Of a DNA stretch of 7,512 nt, positions 1 to 5,564 are shown in pieces. A model generated the notes under the pieces. The model was not told where the DNA came from, did no database searches, and worked only from the letters and a program-made list of their open reading frames with translations. The translations under genes were made by a program, and so were the position numbers. The stretch is from a bacterium. GTDB taxonomy: Bacteria > JACRDZ01 > JAJRWM01. The stretch covers positions 1 to 7,512 of the forward strand of contig JAJRWM010000063.1 in assembly GCA_024276815.1 (NCBI GenBank), read 5' to 3'. How positions within the stretch are numbered: position 1 is the first letter of the stretch; each line of letters begins with the position of its first letter.

Positions 1-71
1 AGCCTGAGATTTTCTTCGGACAACGTGTCAATCTGCTGCTGCTTCTCGAAACATGGCTCACAAAATCCCAT
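1..71 (-). CDS. 5' fragment of a gene leaving the left edge; possible IS66-like transposase N-terminus
   Basis: On the minus strand an ATG at 71-69 opens a reading frame of 23 codons that continues past the window edge. An in-frame TAA lies about 30 nt upstream of the ATG, so the gene cannot start much earlier. The peptide begins MGFCEPCFEKQQQ, with a CxxC pair at residues 4 and 7, followed by a Gln/Glu/Leu-rich stretch that looks like the start of a coiled coil (IDTLSEENL). A short Cys pair followed by a leucine-zipper-like segment resembles the N-termini of some IS66-type transposases as I remember them. The palindromes next to it would suit a mobile-element end. The ribosome site (CAGGGT before ATG) is weak. 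The family call rests on very little sequence, and any protein with an N-terminal zinc knuckle and coiled coil would also fit. Confidence 0.35.
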   Translation of the reverse strand, partial: MGFCEPCFEKQQQIDTLSEENLR

Positions 72-94
72 ACCCTGCTTATCGACTGCTCCCG

Positions 95-181
95 GACATT
101 ACCTTAACCCCCTCCCCCCACTTCACTGACGCCTTACGACACACGGTAACCCGTCAGTGAAGTGGGGGAACCAGTAATGTC
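95..181. repeat. Nested inverted repeat with a 17-bp perfect hairpin
   Basis: The arms CCCCCACTTCACTGACG (115-131) and CGTCAGTGAAGTGGGGG (152-168) are perfect reverse complements. After a 2-nt mismatch, TTAC (134-137) pairs with GTAA (146-149), leaving an 8-nt loop. An outer pair, GACATTAC (95-102) and GTAATGTC (174-181), encloses this core almost symmetrically. No T-run follows on either strand, so it is not a classical intrinsic terminator. It could be a miniature mobile element, the end of an insertion sequence linked to the fragment at 1-71, or a transcript-stabilising hairpin. The pairing is read directly; the role is unknown. Confidence 0.8.
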
Positions 182-232
182 ATGCCAGCGTATGCAGGAA
201 TCTAGTGGATTCCCGTTGGCACAGGAATGACA
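178..232. repeat. REP-like intergenic palindrome
   Basis: The segment begins TGTCAT and ends ATGACA. Its centre carries GGAATC-TAGT-GGATTCC, so the outer and inner parts of the two halves are reverse complements, with imperfect pairing between. The layout and wording (TGTCAT..CC..GGAATC / GGATTCC..GGAATGACA) match a type of short palindromic repeat scattered between genes in many proteobacterial genomes. It overlaps the outer arm of the preceding inverted repeat by 4 nt. Assignment to a known repeat class is from memory. Confidence 0.6.
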
Positions 233-254
233 AAGAAGGTCTTTTCCCCGGAAG

Positions 255-277
255 ACTGACGGGTTACGACACACGGA
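255..277. repeat. Second, partial copy of the hairpin sequence at 125-147
   Basis: ACTGACGGGTTACGACACAC followed by GG here matches ACTGACGCCTTACGACACAC followed by GG at 125-146. The only differences are CC changed to GG at 132-133/262-263, and the offset is exactly 130 bp. The change makes ACTGACGGGTTAC (255-267) the exact reverse complement of GTAACCCGTCAGT (146-158), so this copy is both a direct repeat of the left arm and loop and an inverted repeat of the right arm. This suggests rearranged copies of one element. It ends about 10 bp before the -35 box of the downstream promoter. Confidence 0.7.
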
Positions 278-286
278 TAATTTTTC

Positions 287-315
287 TCGACAAAATTCAA
301 AATTCAAGGTATATT
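287..315 (+). promoter_or_regulatory. Predicted sigma-70-like promoter for the hdr-glutamate synthase operon
   Basis: TCGACA (287-292) and TATATT (310-315) are separated by exactly 17 nt. They match the consensus boxes at 5 of 6 and 5 of 6 positions. The surrounding DNA is AT-rich, unlike the GC-richer genes. Transcription would begin near 322 and give a leader of roughly 210 nt before the ATG at 531. No sigma-54 -24/-12 pair was found. It is a sequence-based prediction. Confidence 0.5.
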
Positions 316-439
316 AATTAGCCATTTATGGTTGGTATGCTAAAATCAGTCGCTGTCTGGGAAGAGAATATAAGACAGTCCGTTTGATCCGGCCGGAAAG
401 ATTTTCAAGTTGAGATAAACTTTCAGCGGTTGCAAAGAC

Positions 440-517
440 ACCGGACGCTTTAAACCGTCAAACGGCGGCTCGGGATTAAATAATGGAAACGATTACCGTT
501 GAAAGCGTCTGGTAATC
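440..517 (+). promoter_or_regulatory. Structured 5' leader with competing stems before the HdrBC gene
   Basis: Hand pairing of the leader finds a 12-bp stem, 440-451 (ACCGGACGCTTT) with 502-513 (AAAGCGTCTGGT), with one G-U pair. It ends 4 nt before the AGGAG ribosome site (518-522). Inside it AACGG (461-465) can pair with CCGTT (496-500). A mutually exclusive alternative is GATTACC (491-497) with GGTAATC (511-517), which abuts the ribosome site. Further upstream CCGTTTGA (380-387) is the reverse complement of TCAAACGG (458-465), and CTGTCT (353-358) of AGACAG (373-378). Alternative stems next to a ribosome site are typical of riboswitches and attenuators. I recognise no known class, there is no clear terminator hairpin with a T-run, and the regulatory role is inferred. 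Confidence 0.45.
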
Positions 518-530
518 AGGAGTCTCTATC

Positions 531-1856
531 ATGAGTAATTACGCCTATTTCTGGGGCTGTCAAATCCCCTTCCGCTTCGCCTTTATGGAAAAATCCACCC
601 GGCTCGTACTGCCCCTGCTGGGCATTCACGCACAAGACCTGGACGGACTGACCTGCTGCCCGGAAAAATCACTGATCAAAACCATGGATAAATTCACCTG
701 GTATCTAACCGCCGCCCGCAACCTGGCCCTGGCGGAAAAAGCCGGTCGCGACTTTTTGGTTATTTGCAACGGTTGCTCCAGTTCCCTTAAATCAGCGGCC
801 AAGGATATCAAGTGGAATATCCAGTTGCAGGAACAAATAAACCAACGGCTGGCCAGGGTCGGTCTCGAATACAAGGGAACCGCCAAGGTCAAACATATCA
901 TCGAAGCGCTGGCCGATGAGGTGACGCCGGCCGTTATCCGCAAGAAAGTGGTCAAACCGCTGCACGGAATGCGGATTGGTGTCCATTACGGCTGCCACAT
1001 GATGCGTCCGAGCGACGCCGTCCTTTTCGACGATCCGCTCAATCCCCAGAAATACGATTCGCTTATCGAAGCTTTGGGCGCTAAAAGCCTGGACTACGCC
1101 AGCAAGCTGTTGTGCTGTGGTAACGCTTTCAACGTCTCGGATGTCGCGGACGCCTCCGTGTTGTCGGTTCGCAAAAAACTGAGTGAACTGACGGAATTAA
1201 AAGCCGACGCGCTCAGCGTGACCTGTCCGGCCTGTTTCATGCAATATGACGGCAAACAGTACATCATGCAGAGAAGCGGTGAGAAACTGGACATTCCCGT
1301 GCTCACCTTGATTGAGTTAATGGGCCTGGCTTTCGGTCTCTCGCCGGAGGAGTTGGGAATCGGGAATCACCGGGTCAAGCCGGACAGCTTTTTCAGCAAG
1401 TGGGATGACCGGCTACAGGAATTGGTTAAACTTGAAAAAACTCTTGATCTGAAAATGCTTCAGGATTGCTACAACTGCGGAGCCTGTATGTATGATTGTC
1501 CCTCCGCTCAGGTTTGCGACGATTTCAACCCCCGGCAAATTGTCGGACGCCTGCTGACCGGCGAAATTGACGGGTTGATCAACGATCCGAAAATCTGGGA
1601 ATGTCTCGAATGCCATACCTGCTCCGAGATGTGCCCGCAGGGATTTGGCATGGAAAAGGTCTTCACCCTCCTCAAGCATCTGGCTGTGCAAAGAGGGGTT
1701 ATGCCGTCCCCGACCCGGGCCGGAATCGATATCTTTAAAAAGACCGGCCGTTTGGGGGAACCAAGTAAGGCGAGTCGCAAAAAACTGGGCTTGGGTGAGT
1801 TTCCGTCTTCCGGCCAGGAAGAGTTGGAAAAACTACTAAAAGATACTGATAAATAA
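531..1856 (+). CDS. Heterodisulfide reductase-like HdrB-HdrC fusion protein
   Basis: This is a 441-residue soluble iron-sulfur protein. The N-terminal half (about 1-270) is HdrB-like, with two complete cysteine-rich CCG motifs: C10, C42-C43, C79, C82, and C155, C195-C196, C232, C235. In known HdrB each such set holds a non-cubane [4Fe-4S] cluster that acts on disulfides. The C-terminal part (about 290-400) is HdrC-like, with two CxxCxxCxxxCP motifs (C313/316/319/323 and C358/361/364/368) for two cubane [4Fe-4S] clusters that wire electrons to the first half. No signal peptide or membrane segment is visible. The start is supported by AGGAG at 518-522, 8 nt before the ATG. The domain order B then C is opposite to HdrD, DsrK and GlpC-type proteins, where the ferredoxin-like part comes first. 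No HdrA flavin subunit is seen here. It is the first gene of the operon, 53 nt before the amidotransferase. Likely roles are electron transfer with a thiol/disulfide partner or ferredoxin. The substrate is unknown, and methanogen CoM/CoB chemistry should not be assumed. Confidence 0.88.
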   Translation: MSNYAYFWGCQIPFRFAFMEKSTRLVLPLLGIHAQDLDGLTCCPEKSLIKTMDKFTWYLTAARNLALAEKAGRDFLVICNGCSSSLKSAAKDIKWNIQLQEQINQRLARVGLEYKGTAKVKHIIEALADEVTPAVIRKKVVKPLHGMRIGVHYGCHMMRPSDAVLFDDPLNPQKYDSLIEALGAKSLDYASKLLCCGNAFNVSDVADASVLSVRKKLSELTELKADALSVTCPACFMQYDGKQYIMQRSGEKLDIPVLTLIELMGLAFGLSPEELGIGNHRVKPDSFFSKWDDRLQELVKLEKTLDLKMLQDCYNCGACMYDCPSAQVCDDFNPRQIVGRLLTGEIDGLINDPKIWECLECHTCSEMCPQGFGMEKVFTLLKHLAVQRGVMPSPTRAGIDIFKKTGRLGEPSKASRKKLGLGEFPSSGQEELEKLLKDTDK

Positions 1857-1909
1857 TAGCTGAAAATTGCTCTGATTTTGAACGATAGAACTTTTAAGGG
1901 GTAAGGTAT

Positions 1910-3004
1910 ATGAGTTGGCGTTATGAGAAGGATATTTCCGGCTGCGGTCTCGCCGGGATCATCAATACCAGGCGCGAGTTGATTAATGGTAAGGTCATCA
2001 TGAAATCAATCGCTTTGCAGCATGACCGCGGTAATGGTCTGGGGGGCGGGTTCGCCGCCTACGGGATTTATCCGGACTATAAGGACCACTACGCTTTTCA
2101 TGTCATGTTTGAACATGAAAAGTGCCGTCACGAGTTTGAGCATTATCTTAAAATAAATTACCAGATTGACCGGGAAGAATTGATTCCGACCCGCACCCAC
2201 CCGAAGGTGCCCACCCATCCGATACTGTGGCGTTACTTCGTCACGATCAAACCGGATCGTCCTGATTTAAAAGAAGATGAAATCGGGGACCAGGATTTTA
2301 TCGTTAAAACCGTTATGCACGTCAATCTCAATATTGACGGCGCCTACGTCTTCTCCTCGGGCAAAAACATGGGCGTTTTTAAAGGCGTGGGCTATCCTGA
2401 GGATATTGGCGAGTTTTTCTGCCTGGAGAACTACGACGCCTATATCTGGACCGCGCACAACCGTTTCCCGACCAACACTCCCGGCTGGTGGGGCGGCGCT
2501 CATCCTTTTGCCCTGCTGGAATGGACCATCGTTCATAACGGGGAAATATCCTCTTACGGGATTAACAAGCGTTACCTGGAGATGTTCCATTACACTTGCA
2601 GCCTGATGACTGACACGGAAGTCGTGGCCTATCTGCTGGACCTGCTATTGCGCAAGCACAACCTGCCGAGAGAACTGGCGTTGAAAGCCCTGTCGGCTTC
2701 TTTCTGGAAAGATATAGATAAAATGGACAAAAGAGAAAGAACCATGTTTACCGCGATCCGCCAGGTTTACGGCAGCGCGGCTCTTAACGGACCGTTCGCG
2801 ATCCTGATCGGCCATAACAACGGCCTGATCGGGATTAACGACCGTATCAAGCTGAGGCCGCTGGTCGCCGCGCGCAAGCAAGACACTTATTACCTGGCTT
2901 CGGAGGAGTCGTCGATTCGCGAGGTTTGTCCTGAGCCGGAACGTATTTGGCATCCGAAAGCCGGCGAACCGGTAATTATTGACTTGGAAAAGGAGGTTAA
3001 GTAA
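1910..3004 (+). CDS. Glutamate synthase glutamine amidotransferase subunit (class II, split type)
   Basis: This 364-residue protein is the glutaminase part of a split, archaeal-type glutamate synthase. It would hydrolyse glutamine and pass ammonia to the FMN subunit. Class II (Ntn) signatures are present: the CGLAGI nucleophile motif at C12, RFPTN at 185-189, HNGEI at 209-213 and TDTE at 234-237. The nucleophile in this family must be the N-terminal residue, so the first 11 residues are probably a propeptide removed by self-cleavage. The ATG is preceded by AAGGGG (1896-1901) with 8 nt spacing, and no ATG lies closer to C12. The stop codon directly abuts the ATG of the next gene, and the last codons carry that gene's ribosome site. 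PurF, GlmS and asparagine synthetase share the fold, but they carry further domains absent here, and the two neighbours are the remaining synthase parts. N-methylglutamate synthase subunit A is a related alternative. Confidence 0.9.
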   Translation: MSWRYEKDISGCGLAGIINTRRELINGKVIMKSIALQHDRGNGLGGGFAAYGIYPDYKDHYAFHVMFEHEKCRHEFEHYLKINYQIDREELIPTRTHPKVPTHPILWRYFVTIKPDRPDLKEDEIGDQDFIVKTVMHVNLNIDGAYVFSSGKNMGVFKGVGYPEDIGEFFCLENYDAYIWTAHNRFPTNTPGWWGGAHPFALLEWTIVHNGEISSYGINKRYLEMFHYTCSLMTDTEVVAYLLDLLLRKHNLPRELALKALSASFWKDIDKMDKRERTMFTAIRQVYGSAALNGPFAILIGHNNGLIGINDRIKLRPLVAARKQDTYYLASEESSIREVCPEPERIWHPKAGEPVIIDLEKEVK

Positions 3005-4513
3005 ATGGTGAAGAGTACGATCCCTCCCATGTTTCAGGTTGTTGTGGATAAAGAAAAATGCCGCAAGTGCAAACGCTGTGTCATGAGTTGCAGTTATGGA
3101 GCTCTTGGTTTTACTGACCGGGTGGTGCCTGATGACAAGAACTGCGTCGCCTGTCATCGCTGTGTCGCCATGTGTCCGGAAAACGCGATCATGATCAATG
3201 AATCGCCGTTGGCTTACCGGCCTCATGCCAGTTGGACCGTCGAACATCGTCAGGGTATTTTAAAACAGGCGGAGACCGGCGGTATGCTGCTGACCGGGAT
3301 GGGCAACGACAAGCCCTATAAAATATTTTGGGACCATCTGGTGATTGACGCCTGCCAGGTCACCAACCCTTCCATTGATCCGTTGCGCGAGCCAATGGAA
3401 CTTCGTACTTATCTGGGTAGCAAACCGGACAAGCTGGAATTTGAAACGGACAAAAATGGTCAGCCCTCGCTTAAAACTCAACTGACGCCCAATATCCTGC
3501 TGGAAACCCCGATTGTTTTCGCGGCCATGTCCTTTGGTTCGATCAGTCTTAACGCTCATCGGGCCTTGGCTCGCGCCGCTTATGAAAGCGGTATTTTAAT
3601 GAACACCGGCGAAGGCGGTCTTCACAAGGATCTATATAAATACGGCGAACGGGCGATTGTCCAGGTCGCTTCGGGACGTTTTGGCGTCCATCAGGAGTAT
3701 CTGAACCAGGGCTCGGTCATCGAGATCAAGGTCGGCCAGGGCGCCAAGCCCGGCATCGGCGGGCACTTGCCGGGCGAGAAAATAAACAGCGAAGTTTCTC
3801 AAACCCGCATGATCCCTATTGGTTCGGACGCTTTAAGCCCGGCGCCCCATCATGATATTTACTCGATTGAGGATTTGCGTCAATTGATTTACGCCCTGAA
3901 AGAAGCCACCAATTATCAAAAACCGGTCTCGGTAAAGGTCAGCGCGGTTCATAATATCGCGGCCATCGCTTCCGGTATTGTCAGGGCCGGGGCCGATATT
4001 GTCACCATCGACGGTTTCCGGGGCGGTACGGGGGCGGCGCCCACGATTATTCGGGACAATGTCGGCATACCCATTGAGATGGCCCTGGCCGCCGTGGATG
4101 ACCGGCTGCGTAAAGAGGGTATCCGCAACCAGGCGTCTATCATAGCCGCCGGCAGTATCCGCAGCAGCGGTGACTGGGTAAAGGCGCTGGCCTTGGGCGC
4201 TGACGCCGTGGTGATCGGAACCGCGGCTTTAATCGCCATGGGCTGCCGGGTCTGCCAGAAATGCTACATGGGCAAGTGCACCTGGGGTATCGCGACCCAG
4301 AATCCGCAACTGACCGCCCGGCTGAACCCGGAAGTCGCCACGGAGAGACTTAAGAATCTGATTCGGGCCTGGAGCCTGGAATTAAAAGAAATATTAGGGC
4401 TTTTAGGCGTGAACTCCATTGAGAGTTTGCGGGGGAATCGGGAACGGCTGCGGGCGATTGGCCTGACCGATTCGGAGGCCAATATACTAGGAGTGAAACA
4501 TGCCGGCGAGTAA
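3005..4513 (+). CDS. gltB: Glutamate synthase FMN core with N-terminal 2x[4Fe-4S] ferredoxin domain
   Basis: This 502-residue protein is the synthase core. It converts 2-oxoglutarate plus ammonia to glutamate using FMN. Residues 15-60 form a bacterial ferredoxin domain with two CxxCxxCxxxC motifs (C19/22/25/29 and C47/50/53/57). The rest is the FMN-binding barrel, with MSFGS near 175, the QGAKPG..GG..PG segment near 246-258 and DGFRGGTGAAP at 336-346. The C-terminal cysteines C414, C420 and C425 give the CX5CX4C spacing that holds the [3Fe-4S] cluster of GltB, and there is an extra Cys at 417. The ATG follows the previous stop with no gap. A near-ideal AAAAGGAGG (2989-2996) sits inside the preceding gene, 8 nt upstream, so translation is probably coupled. 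The fused ferredoxin domain replaces the usual direct link to GltD and suggests electrons arrive from ferredoxin or another Fe-S protein. It is about one third of a canonical GltB because the amidotransferase and GXGXG parts are separate genes. Confidence 0.92.
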   Translation: MVKSTIPPMFQVVVDKEKCRKCKRCVMSCSYGALGFTDRVVPDDKNCVACHRCVAMCPENAIMINESPLAYRPHASWTVEHRQGILKQAETGGMLLTGMGNDKPYKIFWDHLVIDACQVTNPSIDPLREPMELRTYLGSKPDKLEFETDKNGQPSLKTQLTPNILLETPIVFAAMSFGSISLNAHRALARAAYESGILMNTGEGGLHKDLYKYGERAIVQVASGRFGVHQEYLNQGSVIEIKVGQGAKPGIGGHLPGEKINSEVSQTRMIPIGSDALSPAPHHDIYSIEDLRQLIYALKEATNYQKPVSVKVSAVHNIAAIASGIVRAGADIVTIDGFRGGTGAAPTIIRDNVGIPIEMALAAVDDRLRKEGIRNQASIIAAGSIRSSGDWVKALALGADAVVIGTAALIAMGCRVCQKCYMGKCTWGIATQNPQLTARLNPEVATERLKNLIRAWSLELKEILGLLGVNSIESLRGNRERLRAIGLTDSEANILGVKHAGE

Positions 4514-5276
4514 AACGAAAAAAACTGGGAAAACCATAACTATTGACGCTAAAGGCGTTTATTATCGTGAGTTGAATCATTCAATCCGTACCGCGTTGAA
4601 GGCCGGCGGCAAGGAATTTCACCTGAAGAACATTAACGGTCAGCGCTATATTGGCGACGGGCTGGTTGGCAGGGATGTCAGGATAACCATTGACGGCGTG
4701 CCGGGCAACGATCTGGGCGCGTTTATGGACGGTCCGACGATTGTCGTTAACAGCAACGCCCAGGACGGGATATCCAATACCATGAACGACGGTAAAATCA
4801 TTATTCACGGCGATGCCGGCGATGTTTTGGGTTACGGTATGCGGGGGGGGAAGCTTTTTGTCAGGGGTGACGTCGGTTATCGGGTCGGTATTCACATGAA
4901 AGAGTTTAAGGCTAAAATACCGGTGATTATCGCCGGCGGCGTCGCTGGCGATTTTCTGGGTGAATACATGGCTGGCGGTATTCTGATCCTGTTGGGCGAG
5001 AAGAAGAAGAACGAGATGATGGTAGGCGATTATCTGGGCACCGGTATGCACGGCGGCGTTATTTATCTGAAATATTCCGACGATATCAAAGAAGATCGTC
5101 TGGGCAAGGAAGTCGCGGTGATGGAACTGGATGACGCTGACAATAAAGTTCTGGATAAACTGCTCAAAGAATATTGTCAGGATTTCAGAATGGATTATGA
5201 TAAAACCCGCCAGCAGCGATTCGTCAAACTCAAACCGGTATCCCACCGTCCCTACGGCAAGCTTTACGCCTACTGA
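4500..5276 (+). CDS. Glutamate synthase GXGXG-domain subunit
   Basis: This 258-residue protein corresponds to the C-terminal GXGXG domain of the large glutamate synthase chain. Repeated turns with Gly-x-x-x-Gly spacing (GNDLG, GDVLGYGM, GYRVG, GDFLGEYM, GDYLGTGM) run from about residue 60 to 195 and would form a right-handed beta-helix. In GltB this domain has no catalytic residues; it bridges and orients the amidotransferase and FMN domains. After the helix comes a roughly 60-residue acidic then basic tail ending in GKLYAY. The ATG lies inside the previous gene (14-nt overlap, different frame) and is preceded by AGGAG at 4489-4493, 6 nt upstream, so translational coupling is likely. FwdC and MgsB share the fold, but the adjacency to the amidotransferase and FMN core fixes the assignment. 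It is the last gene of the operon. Confidence 0.9.
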   Translation: MPASKTKKTGKTITIDAKGVYYRELNHSIRTALKAGGKEFHLKNINGQRYIGDGLVGRDVRITIDGVPGNDLGAFMDGPTIVVNSNAQDGISNTMNDGKIIIHGDAGDVLGYGMRGGKLFVRGDVGYRVGIHMKEFKAKIPVIIAGGVAGDFLGEYMAGGILILLGEKKKNEMMVGDYLGTGMHGGVIYLKYSDDIKEDRLGKEVAVMELDDADNKVLDKLLKEYCQDFRMDYDKTRQQRFVKLKPVSHRPYGKLYAY

Positions 5277-5322
5277 CCGGTCTGCGCCCCGGGGACTTTA
5301 CCCTTCGGCACACATCAAAACC

Positions 5323-5384
5323 CCTCGCAAGGATTTGCTTCGCTTACGCATTACCTGATACATAGCCGGGTATCCTTAGCGAGG
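5323..5384. repeat. Imperfect inverted repeat between the two operons
   Basis: CCTCGCAAGGA (5323-5333) is the reverse complement of TCCTTAGCGAGG (5373-5384) except for one bulged base. GCTTCGC (5337-5343) inside it can instead pair with GCGAAGC (5399-5405), and GGTGGA (5383-5388) with TCCACC (5439-5444), so several pairings compete with the neighbouring hairpin. The segment is non-coding as far as I can see, and looks like a degenerate mobile palindrome or a transcript 3' end structure. Confidence 0.5.
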
Positions 5385-5405
5385 TGGAATCAAAAGACGC
5401 GAAGC

Positions 5406-5440
5406 GAGACCTCTTCAAGCTGTAAGCTTGCGGAGGTCTC
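5406..5440. repeat. Strong hairpin without T-run
   Basis: GAGACCTC (5406-5413) pairs perfectly with GAGGTCTC (5433-5440). After one G-U pair and one mismatch, CAAGC (5416-5420) pairs with GCTTG (5426-5430) around a TGTAA loop. It lies 130 nt after the end of the glutamate synthase operon. No T-run follows on the plus strand, so it may protect the mRNA end, act as a Rho-assisted stop, or belong to a repeat family. No better terminator candidate is visible in 5277-5470. Confidence 0.6.
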
Positions 5441-5475
5441 CACCCGCCACAATCCCGAAAAGAACAAATTCCTGT

Positions 5476-5504
5476 TTGATTTAGTCGGCTTGGTCTTGTA
5501 TATT
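5476..5504 (+). promoter_or_regulatory. Predicted sigma-70-like promoter for nifU-nifS
   Basis: TTGATT (5476-5481) and TATATT (5499-5504) are separated by 17 nt, matching the consensus boxes at 4 of 6 and 5 of 6 positions. Transcription would start near 5511, giving a leader of about 54 nt with AGGAG at 5553-5557. The region is AT-rich and lies just upstream of the only gene start here. It indicates that nifUS can be transcribed separately from the glutamate synthase operon. Confidence 0.55.
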
Positions 5505-5509
5505 ACAAG
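5495..5509. promoter_or_regulatory. Perfect palindrome over the nifU -10 box; candidate repressor operator
   Basis: CTTGTA-TAT-TACAAG is a perfect 6-3-6 palindrome. It covers the whole predicted -10 box, where a bound dimer would block RNA polymerase. Fe-S biogenesis operons are often controlled by Rrf2-family repressors such as IscR, so an Rrf2-type regulator is a reasonable candidate. The sequence is not the enterobacterial IscR consensus, and no regulator gene is visible in the window. The palindrome is observed; the function is inferred. Confidence 0.5.
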
Positions 5510-5564
5510 TATTGGAGTTATCCTGGAAAAAATTTAATCTTAAAAATATGTCAGGAGTAATTTA

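Noticed and set aside
115-168. Hairpin as an intrinsic terminator
   Set aside because: No T-run follows on either strand.
216-232. TTGGCAC resembling a sigma-54 -24 box
   Set aside because: The -12 GC is missing at the required spacing, and the sequence is part of the REP-like palindrome.
328-387. Short reading frame of 19 codons in the leader (possible leader peptide)
   Set aside because: No ribosome site precedes either ATG, the first ATG lies only about 6 nt after the predicted transcription start, and the peptide shows no run of a regulatory amino acid.
531-1856. Methanogen-type CoB-CoM heterodisulfide reductase
   Set aside because: The bacterial context (three-domain NifU, sigma-70-like promoters) makes CoM/CoB chemistry unlikely; only the Hdr-like fold and clusters are supported.
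2645-3247. 200-codon minus-strand open frame across the amidotransferase and FMN genes
   Set aside because: It lies antisense to two genes with clear family motifs and its product has no recognisable features; a shadow frame.
4581-5246. 221-codon minus-strand open frame opposite the GXGXG gene
   Set aside because: Antisense shadow of a gene with strong GXGXG repeats; no ribosome site or domain signature of its own.
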